From the NCBI GenBank assembly GCA_033439765.1, contig JAULSN010000001.1, positions 186,001 to 250,000 of the forward strand: a DNA stretch of 64,000 nucleotides. Reading direction: 5' to 3'. This document shows, piece by piece, positions 1 to 10,839 of the stretch (position 1 is its first letter; each line of letters begins with the position of its first letter). The stretch comes from Lasiosphaeria ovina. Its lineage: Eukaryota; Ascomycota; Sordariomycetes; Sordariales; Lasiosphaeriaceae. The notes under the pieces were generated by a model. That model was not told where the DNA came from. It saw only the letters and a program-made list of their open reading frames with translations, and searched no databases. The position numbers and the translations under genes were made by a program.

Positions 1-954
1 TGAAGCCAACAGACTCGGGCAGGCAGACATGGATGGGGTTAGCTGTGCCGTCGGGCTTAGCAACCCGCCGCTTTTTGGAGCCTCATGGAGGGCATGAGTA
101 AGCTGGGAACTGCCCGCCCGAAAACTAGGGTCGGACTGGCGCTATTGCAAGAGTCTGAGACGACGGTGTTGTTGATCTGGCTCGCATGACAACATGGTTA
201 TCTTGACAGTCATGGTTATGTGTCACTTCACTTCAAGGCCAAGAAATTAGCAAGCCTCCGCGAGGATGAACCGGTCAGATGCCATCTTCCGGATCTGACA
301 GAGCCGAATGCAGACATTCCGGAGACCATGCCGCGCAAGATCCAGCTTGAAGCCAGGGAATAAGGTTGGCGGTGCGGTGCGGTGCATCACCGTCGTACAT
401 CAACAAAGTCCCGGCTCCTGGGAATGATTGGGAATGAAGTCAAAAAAGATTGCCAGCCGCAACGACGGCAGGTCTGGCAGGTGGGGGCCACACTTGGACC
501 CACATACAATACGCACAGCACTTGCCCCTGGGAGGCGACAGGTGGAACAGGCGGTGACAGCTGGCATAACCGCCTGGCACTTCAGTCATCTGGGGCACCT
601 GCGGCCTGTGACGAGAGCCCGGGAGGGAGAGAGATTGGTGGCTAACTGCCAGTGGTCGCGTCTGCGCTTAGGTCTAGTCACATGCCTGCCCCGCGGCCGT
701 GCCGCGCGACCTCTCGGCCTCCTTCAGGTTCCTGTCAGGCAAGCTGTCAGCTGGATTGGGGCTCTTGTTTGCTTTTCCCTCTTGCCGACCAGCTCCGAAA
801 AAAGTCAACCTGAGCAGGCAGCCACACCCTCCTTGCTTGACCTGAAATCCCGCTAAACTTCTGTTTTCGTTGGCCATTCTCCGTTATTTGCAGCATTTTT
901 GTCTGCTTCGAGTCCGACTGTCCGACCGACCGCTACCAAGTGGACCGATCCAAA
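1..954. other. Window start, no supported gene
   Basis: Short overlapping open frames on both strands show no recognisable domain. The last 100 bases are probably the 5' leader and promoter of the F-box gene that starts at 955. Confidence 0.5.
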
Positions 955-2380
955 ATGGCTCAGGCTACAGCTCTGATTCCGGACATCGTCGTCTTGCCCG
1001 ACGAGATACTCCTCCAGGTACTGCAGCTGGTGGGGCTCAAGGCGCGCTGCTGGTGCCCATCTCCGTTCTGTCACTTCCGTTGCAGCCACGACCACAGGGC
1101 CTTTGAATCAAAGCGCTTCTTCCCCCTCTTGCTGGTCTGCAAACGCTTTCTGCGCATCGCCCTGCCCTTGCTCTACGAGACGTTGGTCTTTGATTCCTCC
1201 CAGTCCCCCGGCCCCTTCTCGCCTCGCCATGAGCTTTGCCGGAGACTGGACGTGTCGGCCTGGACCGAGATGTGGGCCACCGACCACCCCGACACCCTGT
1301 TGAAGGTCAAGACGGCCACCTGTCTCTCCTTCACCCCCAACAATCCCGTCAACTCCAGGCCCGAGTGCGCAAAACTGCTTCTTGATGTCCTGGGAAACAA
1401 CCCCATGACGCAGTACCTCCAGATTTCCTTTTTGGAGGTCGCCAACAAACCCGAGCTGGCCCACAACATACTGCGCCAGGTCTGCCGCCTGAAGCACTTG
1501 AAGGTTCTGGATATGGTCGATGTCAACATTCCCTGGTACCCTGATCAGGTAATTACCTTACAAATGGCAGCCAGCGCCTCTAACTGAACCCCAAGTCTCC
1601 AGTCAGCTGACACAAGCGCAGAACAGCGTCCATGACCAAACACAAGATCCAACGGACATTACCTCACTCTGCAGACTGCGCGTGACGGACGACGAGATGG
1701 GCACTGCTTCTTTTCGGAGACTGCGCGTCACTGGGACACCGGACAGTCTTGGACATTTTGCGTCATTGCCCCGAACTCTTGAGCACTTCATCATGAATGT
1801 TGACGTCGAGGATGTTCGCCTACACCTCCCCGACGTCCGGCAAATGCTACTTCCCCATCGAGCAACGCTTGAGACCCTGGAGATCGGAGTTCTGGGAGAA
1901 CACCAGGTCATAGAGGGCCGACTTGACCTTGGCGACTTTACAGCTCTCAAGCAGCTCACTCTTGCGACGCCACGGCTGAACTACAGCGGCTTCACAAAAG
2001 CCTTTGTCATGCTGGGCCCGAGCCTGGAAACCTTTGTCTGGGATGCCCGCCATAGTAGCTTCTATTCCTCGTACGAGGACTACAAGTGGACGTCGATTGA
2101 CGACGAGGTTGAGACGTGGTTGACGTCCTTGGCGCATCACGCCGTGCGATATGCCGCACCTTTGCGCAATATTCATATCAAGTACGAGCCCGAGCGAGTG
2201 TGGATCACAAAAGATATATCCCCGACCTCGTACCCCTGGGCGAAATTGGAGATGATTCAGCAGAAAATAGTCGCCATGGGTCTCAACTGCTCGTACTCGC
2301 CACCGAAAATCACTGAACAAGAGTTCCGGGAAAAAATAGTGAGCGAGATGGCATACGCATTGCGATCGGCTGAGCAATAG
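955..2380 (+). CDS. F-box / LRR-like protein
   Basis: Likely substrate receptor of an SCF ubiquitin ligase. Exons 955-1548 and 1622-2380 give 450 residues. The intron (73 bp, GTAATT donor, branch CTGAC at about 1606, acceptor GCAG) keeps frame. The first in-frame ATG, in a good context (caaaATGGc), was chosen; the open frame also extends 15 bases upstream from a GTG. An F-box lies near residues 8-75, with LPDEILLQVLQ, then LLLVCKRFLRIALPLLYETL, the usual fungal continuation. The rest resembles divergent leucine-rich repeats, for example LRHLKVLD-type strands (seen as LKHLKVLDMVD) before the intron. The substrate is unknown and cannot be read from sequence. No cluster partner is evident; the caspase-like gene follows 332 bp downstream on the same strand. 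Confidence 0.8.
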
Positions 2381-2712
2381 GATACTAGATAGTTTGAGTC
2401 AATGACTAGCTTACCACCGTCGTTTCTAATTATTGTATTCTCCAATGAGGAACTTGTCACACGAAATTGAAATTGTCTATGCCATGTTCAAATTCCATTT
2501 CCCAGTTCTAATTAGCGTTGATGTCGGATTGGCCGAGCCTCGCCTCAAACACACACCGAACAGGACACCGATCACTGGCCCAGCCTCAGCCACCCACAAG
2601 CGCCGCTGATTCCCCCAGATTCCCCCGCTTCCCCTCGCGCCTTCAACCATGTGGATGCTCAACCTCAGGGCCCCGTCATCGAGATATAACCAGGGCGCGA
2701 AACGGGGAAAAT

Positions 2713-5470
2713 ATGGATCTTCGAGATTTGCTCATAGACTTTTCTGCATCACGGCAGAAGAGAAAACTGGACGAAAATGACCAAGCCGAGATTCCCAAGC
2801 GGAGCCGACAAGACCCCACCGCATCCCAGGACTTCCACTGTGACGATGCTTCCACCGAGCGAGGCAGCTCTTCCGACGATCCACTCAATTTGTCCGAGTC
2901 GGGGTCGAGTACGTCGAGCAATACCACTCACGACACATCAGTTTCGGCATACCACTACCCCGCCTTAGGTGAACTCACACACGATCTTCAGAGGGCCCTG
3001 GACGCCAGTTGGAAAAGCCGCAACCATGCCAAGCTCACAAAGTACAAATCCGTCATGGCCTTCCTCGTCAGCTGGGAGGACGATGATCTTGGCGTCGAGA
3101 CTGAGCTGGACGATCTCGGGCAGATGTTCCGGAGCGTATATAAATTTCAGGTCGAGAAGTGGAACATTCCGTCCGTCAATCCCCAAGAAGAGCTCGACGA
3201 GAAATTGAGAGCCGTTCTCAAGAGGTGGCAGGCCCCACCGTCCCTTTTCATCTTCTACTATGGCGGCCACGCTCGGCCGAGTCGGCAGCTTGGGACGTAT
3301 CCCGTTTGGAGGTCGTAAGTCAACATTTGTATGCCCGCTAGCATCTTCGCTCCAGAGGTTTCTGACCGGCCACCGGCATGCACATAGGAGGCGAACCGAC
3401 GCCAAGGAAGTGTACCCGCTGTCGGCCCAGCTTTACCTGGAGAATGCAGCATGCGATGTCTTGTTTCTATATGACTGCTGCCACTCCATCCACACAGGCA
3501 GCGGACTCGTGACGACAGGTATCAAGGAAGCCCTGGTTGCCGGGGGGTTCGAGACCGTTGCTGCAGAGGTGGGCGAGCATTCGTTCACATATCTCCTGAC
3601 CCACGAGCTAGCCCGAGCGGCCGCTGAAGGCCGTCCAATATCCGTCAGCGATCTCCACGGACATATGCTTGCCGGCCTCGCCGGGTACACACCCAAGCTT
3701 CTGAAGGATGGCAGCGGCCGACTGCTTCTGGACGAAAAGTGCCGTCCCAGGTTTGAGCCGCCCCGGAGGAGGACACCAATCCACTACTTTGTGTCTCAGA
3801 AGCACGAGTCCATCATAATTGCTCCCCTCGCCGCCGCGCAGATAATGGGGCCCCCGCCAGCCCGTAGCCGGACTACCGCCGCACGTCCATCATCGAGCTC
3901 AACTGGCGCCGGGCCTAGCGAAGAGAACGAGATCATTGAAATCACCGACGAACAGTTTCCCCAGGTCATTGTTAGCGTGCGTCTGCAAGGCACCCTAGAG
4001 CCGTCAACATGGGCCGAGTGGCTTCTCAAAGCACCGCCCGGGGCTGTCGACATCAAAGTTGAAGGCTGGTTTGGCAGCTTTTCTACACTGCTACTTCTCA
4101 ACCTACCGCTCGGCGTGTGGCATATGTTGCCGGACCACCCAGCCGTGTCCTTTGTGGGCTTTGTCACCACTGACAACCTCGTGTCAACCATCCACAAGCA
4201 ATACGACGTGGTCCGGTGGCAGGATGGCGTCATAGCGGGCGACAACAAAACAGAGGTTGATGCCGCTTCGTACTTCCCGCCCGAGACGGTTGTCGCCGAC
4301 TCAGCTATCGACATAGACAGCCGGTCTGTAGTGACTGCTGCGACACATTTGCAAAGCAGGGCCAGCCGTGGCAAGAAGAATGCGGGTTTGTCTCGGTTCG
4401 AGCTCTTTCTCGAGTCCCTGAACCGCCAGGGGTTCATGAGCTACAACCGAGTACCGCATCCGCCCACAGTTCCGGTATTCGGGCCAGAACAACGTGCTGG
4501 AGTTTCTTATGAAGACTTTCAGTCAAACCCCCCGCTTTCAATAACTAGCCAAACTTCCAAGATAGCTTCTATCACGGACCAAACAAAAAAGGGAACTCCG
4601 AGAAGGCTCGAGCTATCTTTGAACGACATTTGCGACAATTTCCCTCCCAGCGTCAAGAGGCCACCTGACAATGACATAAACCTAGGCCCCCCTGACAGCG
4701 GGAAGGGACCATTTTACAGGCCATTTGACATTGACTTCAACCTATCCTGCCCGTTTAGAAAAAGAAACCCTCTCCGCTTCAACGTGCGAGACCACCAAAG
4801 CTGTGCTATCCAGCCTTTCCCAGACATATCACAACTCAAGTCAGTGTTCCCTCATACTTTACTAACAACAGGTGCTGATTTCTTTTAAGGCGTCACGTTA
4901 AGAACTTCCACAAGCTGTTGATCTCTTTGTATGCTTGTCCGCGATGCAAAAATGACATGAAAACTCGGGAAGCATACAAGGATCACGTCTCCCTACCAAG
5001 CAAGGATATGTGCCGCCCCGTAGAGGAAATTCCCCCGGACTCACTCGAGGATGGCATAACAAGCAAGGTCGAGGATCTTCTGAATGGCAGAAAGATAAAC
5101 ACCAAGATTGACACGTGGCATGTGCTGTGGATGACGCTGTTTCCGGGGGACTCGGTCGTCCCGAGCCCAGGTCAGTGTCCAAGCTGGCTCTATATCTTAA
5201 CGGCCACCACTGACTGCCATGCTCTGGCAACTAGACTTTGTCCCCCCCGTCGAATCTCAAGAGGTGTTTCATGACTTGGAGGAGGGCTGGGACGGACTAG
5301 AAGAGGGTATCAAGCGGGTAGCAGGCGACCTGCCCCTGACGGGGGCGCTGCAGGACGAACTTGCAGAGAGGATGGGTCAGCTGTTTAAGCACTACACCCA
5401 GTTCATCAAGATGGGTCTCCAGAGGGAGCCAAAAAGAACGGGCGCTTATTGTGGACTGGGTACCCAGTAG
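2713..5470 (+). CDS. Caspase-like (C14) protein with C-terminal C2H2-type zinc fingers
   Basis: Four exons (2713-3314, 3388-4839, 4890-5170, 5235-5470) give 856 residues with consistent phase at every join. The N-terminus is polar with a KRKLDENDQAEIPKRSR patch that could be a nuclear signal. A caspase/metacaspase-type p20 fold follows: FLVSWEDDDLG strand, IFYYGGHA with the presumed catalytic His, and LYDCCHS with the presumed catalytic Cys. Next is a fungal accessory block with WAEWLLKAPPG and SFVGFVTTDN. After a disordered linker comes a fungal zinc-finger block: SC-x14-LKRHVKNFH, then CPRCKNDM-x8-H and a last Cys in MCRP. It ends FPGD-(spliced)-PDFVPP plus an acidic helix. C14 folds act in regulated death in fungi; pairing with DNA-binding-type fingers is the odd part. 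Substrate and activity are unknown. The exon 1-2 join lies just after the catalytic His and should be confirmed. Confidence 0.72.
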
Positions 5471-5860
5471 GTAGGCAATGATCAGGGCACGGCGCAGTAA
5501 CTTTCCAATTGTACACTATAGTCACTACCTACATAGCACGGATAATTGAAAAGCAAGATCTTCTTCCTCACATCCCAAGCCTCAGCCCGAGATTGCGCAA
5601 TGAAAAAAATTATAAGACCGTGCTGCCGCCGGCACAGAACTCGAGGATGGTTTCACGGGAGGCCCCGCCCGCTCACCAGTACCCCTGAGATTCACCATTG
5701 CACTGACAGTTCAAACTGTCCCCGTTTGCTCACGCTTCCCCGGACACTCGCTTCGGTGGGTAACTCCGGCAAACGGATGGCGCTTTTCGAACAGGAGCTT
5801 TCCTTCCTGCTGACACCGCGTTGGAATGCCGGCACAAGGAACCCGAACCTCCCGAGCAGA

Positions 5861-6261
5861 CACCCCATGAGAAGAGATGGGCCCATAGTGAGAGATCCGT
5901 GAACGCAGGCACCAAAACATCCCTCGGCAATGCCAGAGGAGTCTAGACGCCAGGCCCACTCGCCCCCCGAGCAGACACCCCATGAGAAGAGATGGGCCCA
6001 TGGTGAGGGGTCCGCAGACCTGACGTCCCTAACACTGCCTGCCGAGCCGCTCTAGTCGAGGCTTAGTACCTTCTGCACACCGTCCAGTGGTGGCAGAGTC
6101 TGGGGACACAGCGGCAGACGGCCAGCCCAAAAGGGTAAGTCGAACAACGGGTGCCCTGTCCCCCGGGAAAAAGCCACCCCATGAGAAGAGATGGCCCCAG
6201 AGGCCAGGGTCCGTTCGCAGATGCCTACCCGCCGAGCATAAGCACCCCATGAGAAGAGATG
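5861..6261. repeat. Four exact copies of a 19-bp motif
   Basis: CACCCCATGAGAAGAGATG occurs exactly at 5861-5879, 5976-5994, 6175-6193 and 6243-6261. The first two copies extend to about 37 bp of identity (from CCCGAGCAGA through GGGCCCAT). Copy 4 keeps a diverged CCGAGCA upstream. Spacers of 96, 180 and 49 bp do not resemble each other. Exact cores with unrelated spacers suggest selection or recent copying rather than an old decaying tandem array. Confidence 0.75.
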
Positions 6262-6459
6262 CCCTCGACGAGAAGGTCCGCGGCAGTCGGTACCAAGTAA
6301 CACCCGCTAAGTTCTGAGGTACGGCGGCCCACGGTCACACCAACACCAACAACCCCAGCTTGTATCCTCCTCTTGTATCCTCCATTGCCTTGTATGCCGC
6401 CGAGACGGTAAATGTTGAATGCCGAAATCTAGAATGAAGTAAACTGGAGTTAGCGAAAA

Positions 6460-6880
6460 TGAAAATGGAAAGCAAGAAGGGAAAATTACCGCGATGAGCG
6501 ATAGGAAGATGTGGAGATGTGGAGATGTGAAGATGTGAAGACGAGAAAACGAAAACTTACCTGAATGTCAAGTCCAAGCGGAGGTGAGGAAGGTGGAAGG
6601 TAGAAGGCGGATGTTAAAAGGTGGAAGGTGTGAAATGAAGATATGAATGTGGAAGGCAGAAGCTAAAATGCAAAAGGCAGAAGGTGGAAGGAAGGAAGAA
6701 GGTGAAATGTGAAAAGGGAAAGCGAGTAAATGTAAAGAGAGGCAAGAAGAAAAGAAGGCTTGCTACCTTGAAGGAATCAAGCGAGTAAGAAAGCGAAAGG
6801 ATCGAAGTGTGAAGGCCGAAATGTGTGAAGTGTGAAGTGCGATGTAAGAAAGAAGAAGAAGTCGGAGGGCGGCGGGGAGG
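6460..6880. repeat. Purine-rich tract with short imperfect repeats
   Basis: About 420 bp of almost pure A/G on the + strand. It includes a 9-bp array (gatgtggaga-type units near 6508-6541) and many AAGGTGGAAGG, GGCAGAAGG and GTGAAATG variants. Strand asymmetry of this kind is typical of low-complexity intergenic DNA able to form triplex structures. No coding signal. Confidence 0.6.
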
Positions 6881-6995
6881 AGAGGCCTGCTTTTATGCAC
6901 AGGCAGTCGAGGTAAAAAATTCTTAATCAGTAAAGGGCAGGATTTGGGTCTGTGACTCATAGCTTCTAGACTTCGGACGAAAAGAATAGAAGCTG

Positions 6996-7075
6996 CGCGT
7001 TCCTATTGTTGAGAATAAAATGCTGCCGCCGCCTGGAGGTTTTGCAGCCGCGGCGGGGAGGACAATAGGGACGCG
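6996..7075. other. 80-bp nested inverted repeat (stem-loop)
   Basis: Outer arms CGCGTTCCTATTGT (6996-7009) and ACAATAGGGACGCG (7062-7075) pair at 13 of 14 positions. Inner arms CCGCCGC and GCGGCGG (about 7026 and 7050) pair perfectly. It could be a structured RNA, a cruciform, or the end of an old palindromic element. Confidence 0.45.
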
Positions 7076-8665
7076 GACCCACTTCTGTGCCAAAAAATAA
7101 CTGCCCCCGGCTGTGATTTTCTCTTTTAGGAAAAGCGCCGCTGCTTCTTAAGTCGAGTGATTAGAAAAAAGCAGTGCAGTGGATTCTGATTAGGGGCCGG
7201 GAGGAAAGTGACGATATCCTCACATGGAAAACCGGCAGGTATGACGTAACACTCGCCGTCGGTTTCGGCGGGCAGGTCGGCTGCTCGAGGCAGCCCTACC
7301 TACAGCTTGCTCGTCAGTACTAGGAAGAGCGGCAGTAGGATTACTGGCTGAGATGTCGAGCGCACTGTAACGGCGAGTATGGCAACTGGCAACTGGCACT
7401 CTTGATCCCCAGGGCCTAGGCCTCTTGGACCGAGTCCTATCTAGTAAAGTAGGCAGGCGTAAAGTGAGATTTTAATGTGTGGGTGCCTCTATTTGACTAG
7501 CGTTGGACCTCCAACTCTGGCCTACGTATAGGTAGGCAAGTGAGTCGTGCCTCGATCGTCATCTCGAGAGCTTGAAGGATCGGCCGCTGCCACGCCTCGT
7601 TCGACAGCCTGCCATGAGTGTGGCTCCATATTTTAAAGGGTGGCGGGGTCTACTGCCGCATGGAAAGGGCAGCAGACGGCAGAAAACAGGAATGGGTTCG
7701 CGAGCTCCCAGCTCGGCGGCTGTGGAGGGCCAAGATAGCTATCTCCGTCTCCTTGTTTCTCGCCACATTCCTACCGAGAGGGTTCGTTGCGTGACATGAA
7801 GCTGGATGACGGCGGGGTATTAATATCAGGCGAGTGCGCGTTATGCCCAAATGGTAGCTGACAGTGGGCGTTGTCGGTGTGATTAATCTGCACCAATTTT
7901 GGCATATGGCTTTAAAGCACGAGCTGAACAGTAGTAGCCATGTCTAGATATTTGCTGTAAAATGAAGAATTTCTAGCCCCCAGCTGTCATAGCTTGAACC
8001 GGCACTTTTGAATACTTTGAAATGTCTTCCTGGCTATGATGGTTGCCGGTCTGCCTGGCTCAGCGGGGTGACGATGCTTAATGTAAATGCGCCTGTGTAT
8101 CAGCTTCCTTGCCTCGTCACCAAATCGTGGTAGATACCGCATAAAATATTGAACAGAATTTCATACTCTGAAACAGATTTTAAGGCTCCAGGCAAAATCC
8201 TTCAAGTCACAGGCCTCCCCCTCACGTCAAAACGGGCCCCCAATACTACAAAGCTATCTGGGAGAGGATATTTTATTTCTCAATCCACGGTGCTGCTGTT
8301 GACGTGGCCAAACAAATTTGACTGGGAGGTTTTTGTCGACATACTCGTGGAGAACACGTCAGGACTCAGATGATGGGTGAAGCTGATTAAGAGAAACAGA
8401 GATATAATGCCCGAATAACCAAAAGCCATGTTCTAAATTTCATCGATAATTCCCACAGCTGGACGTAGATTGGAAGCGGTGAGTAGACCGTCGTAGGAAT
8501 TACTAGCTTCAACATGTCCAGTGACTGAAAATGTTGTCCAAGTAAGGTTGCATGGAGGTCCAGGCTGCGTTCTTGTTCGCTAGTCTTGGCCAGTTCTGTA
8601 AGGATCAAAATGGAACCGGTGATTGAAGCGGATTTGACAAAAGGTCGCGAGAAGAATTCATTGAG

Positions 8666-8669
<4 letters not shown>

Positions 8670-8700
<31 letters not shown>
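8670..8700. repeat. A31 homopolymer
   Basis: An uninterrupted run of 31 A on the + strand. It could be a slippage tract or the tail of a retroposed sequence lying upstream. No target-site duplication was found by eye. Confidence 0.7.
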
Positions 8701-8702
<2 letters not shown>

Positions 8703-8743
8703 AATAGCCACTTCAGCTAAGTCGGAGCTCGTTTTCTCGCATG

Positions 8744-9247
8744 TCATTCTGCTGTCTTCAACAGCTTCCCCAGCTTCTCAATGTACACGTTGTGGTTCTT
8801 CTCCATCATACCTGCCGTCAGCCACACGACGGGCTGACTAGCGACGAGCTCGACCTGCAACAGCACCTCGCCATCAGTCGTCTCTTCCCCTGGGCCTGCT
8901 GCTGTGTCGCGAACGGTCCATCTCTCTTTGATGGTCATGCCCAGTGGCGCGTGCTTGACCGCCGACACGCCGTCGACGTGGTCGGTGAAGACGACGGCGA
9001 CGGTCAGGCTGCCGTCCCAGAGCCCAAATGGCAGGTACGAGACTGCGTCGGTGACTTCATAGGATGTGCGAGGCTCGTTTGTGTCGGTGTCAATGCCGGC
9101 CGTTGAGGTAGCCTCGAGCTTGTGGTGGTTGGTCGCAATAGGACTCAGGTTGATGACGTTGGCGTGGTCGTGCAGCAGCGCAACGGCCCGCTCTCGCGTT
9201 ATGCGCGGTGGGAGAGTCAAGTGTTTCTCGTATTTGTGGGACCGCAT
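8744..9247 (-). CDS. DUF7053-type small protein
   Basis: Single-exon gene of 167 residues from an ATG at the far end. The start MRSHKYEKHLTLPPRITRE, then AVALLHDHANVINLSPI, matches the small fungal family built on a START/SRPBCC-like fold (a domain of unknown function, DUF7053 as I recognise it). The C-terminus has VVWLTAGMMEKNHNVYIEKL. The family has no established reaction; a lipid or hydrophobic-ligand role is only inferred from the fold. There is no signal peptide, so it is probably cytosolic. The length is as expected and nothing looks broken. The next gene downstream on the + strand starts 285 bp away. Confidence 0.65.
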   Translation of the reverse strand: MRSHKYEKHLTLPPRITRERAVALLHDHANVINLSPIATNHHKLEATSTAGIDTDTNEPRTSYEVTDAVSYLPFGLWDGSLTVAVVFTDHVDGVSAVKHAPLGMTIKERWTVRDTAAGPGEETTDGEVLLQVELVASQPVVWLTAGMMEKNHNVYIEKLGKLLKTAE

Positions 9248-9531
9248 CTTGTAGTTCTAGAAACTTCGCGCCTCTGTCTATTGGTGAAGCAGTGAAAATG
9301 ACGAGGAGCTGCAATCAAATAGGTATGCAGTGTTCACGTCAATGGAGTGCCTAAATGAGCCCAATTTATGAACTTGGTAAAGACGGTCTGCGGAAATCTT
9401 TTCGGCCCCCGACGTGGTTATTGCCGGACATTCGGGGTCTCAGCCGGGGAAAGGCCCCCCAACCATTCATTTCCCCGCCCCCCTTGAATTTCAACGTCGC
9501 CCGATTATTTTGAGCCGGCAATGAAGCTGAG

Positions 9532-10447
9532 ATGACCGACAACGCGCCGGCCCAGCGCCCGCCTACCAAGGCGCTGTGCATCATTTGTTCTAACATGGAT
9601 GCAGAGGAAGTGGTCTGCGACATACGCAATCTTTACGACCTCTCGAGCCTGTTCCCAAGCCCCAATAGCTACAGGCGACAGGGTTACCTTCACCACCCAA
9701 ATTACGTGTCGCTGGAAAGGTCGGCTGAGACTTGCGAAATCTGCAACGCTATGGTCACCGAGATCATTCGCTTCCTCATAAACGACCTCAGCCCGTCCTG
9801 GGCGAGCCAGCTGCCATTTATCCAAGCCCGACTAAAATCGGCCGACTCGCAGCTGATTCTGCACTTCCCGACTTCCAGGGGTGCGCTGGGGCGGGGTATC
9901 ACCATCTCATGCCGAAGCGGATTCTTTGATGGCGATGGTAAGTCTCAAGACCTTACCAAGATAGGATATCAAGTTTCGTCGGATTACGTTCAGGATCCCG
10001 ACTCGGAAGATGAAACTGAATCACGTCGTTTTTACCCAAAAGCTCTTGTTGTTGGCAAGATTGGCATGTACCTTGCTCGACTGACTGACAGATGCCGACC
10101 TCCAACTGGCCCGGCAAGAGGAGGCAAGGTTGCTCCAAGAAACGGAACAGAACGCTGCTGAGATGGATAGCTCGGGCGAGTCTGATACTCCCGCTCGGTG
10201 CAGTTTCAATCTCAAATTTCCTCCATTAGGTTGGGATGTTGCCAGCAATCCTCTATCTGATGCCGCCATACAAGAGGTGAAAGATTGGCTGGGCAACTGT
10301 CGTGAGAATCACGACTTGTGCAGCACAAAAGAAGATCCAGCACGGAGAGTACCAGCAAGGCTTATCAATGTTGGGCTAGCTTGGTTCTGTGCAACATCCA
10401 AGACTCGAGCCCACGGCAACTGTCAATGGAAAGCACTTCACATATAG
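9532..10447 (+). pseudogene. HET-type protein truncated before the HET core
   Basis: The N-terminus LCIICSNMDAEEV, then TCEICNAM, and later WLGNCRENHDLC and ARLINVG, is the usual leader of fungal heterokaryon-incompatibility (HET) proteins. Splicing 9532-9937 to 10092-10447 (GTAAGT donor, 154-bp intron) gives 253 residues. Unspliced, the first frame closes at 10161. The HET core, which normally begins soon after RLINVG with an LSYxWG motif, is missing. Shortly after position 10378 another frame reads VLCNIQDSSPRQLS, which fits the family better, so a frameshift is likely. That frame also stops at about 10459. No downstream remainder was found in the next 400 bp. Read as a truncated relic; a short functional product cannot be excluded. 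Confidence 0.6.
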
Positions 10448-10839
10448 ACCTACAGGTCTGAGTCATTGCTGGGGGGGGCCATGTTGCCCTCACCACCACC
10501 GACACCACACTGGAGGCGCGCCGGATATACGGGTTAAAAAATCAGGATAGGAACGGAAAGGAACGGAAAGAAACGGAAAGAAAGCATCGAGGGAGAAAAA
10601 TGCAAAGAGAAATCCTGGGAAGGAAGAAAGACAAATAAAGACCACATTCAAGGTTCAGGTCCAGCCCATGTCACGATCCTCTAAAGAAAGAACTTGAAGC
10701 GCACCCTACGCCTAAGCCAACACCACCCCTTCCGAACCAAGCCAATCGCCGAGAAATAAACCTCGCCTTGGCCATATAAACCTATACCCAACCCAAACCA
10801 ATCCAAACCCATCTCTTAGCAATCACACAAACACTGCCA
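10448..10839. other. Intergenic, short tandem repeat
   Basis: Holds three 10-bp units, GAACGGAAAG and variants, at 10551-10580, and C-rich sequence that is probably the 3' UTR of the downstream minus-strand gene. Nothing else seen. Confidence 0.5.

Larger units (their letters stand above)
5471..8743. other. 3.3-kb stretch without a protein gene
   Basis: No open frame here has recognisable domains or plausible splice structure. Repeats and a hairpin inside it are listed separately. The best open frame is a 94-residue one on the minus strand (8387-8671) that starts beside the poly(A) run; no family was recognised and it is not called as a gene. Confidence 0.55.

Noticed and set aside
428..856. 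142-codon frame upstream of the F-box gene
   Set aside because: Composition is not protein-like, there is no domain, and it overlaps the likely promoter and leader of the F-box gene.
5861..6261. CRISPR-like array
   Set aside because: Eukaryotic context, irregular spacers of 49-180 bp and only four repeats.
8387..8671. 94-codon minus-strand frame beginning beside the poly(A) run
   Set aside because: No family recognised, and the pyrimidine run on that strand is as easily explained by the homopolymer as by a splice acceptor.
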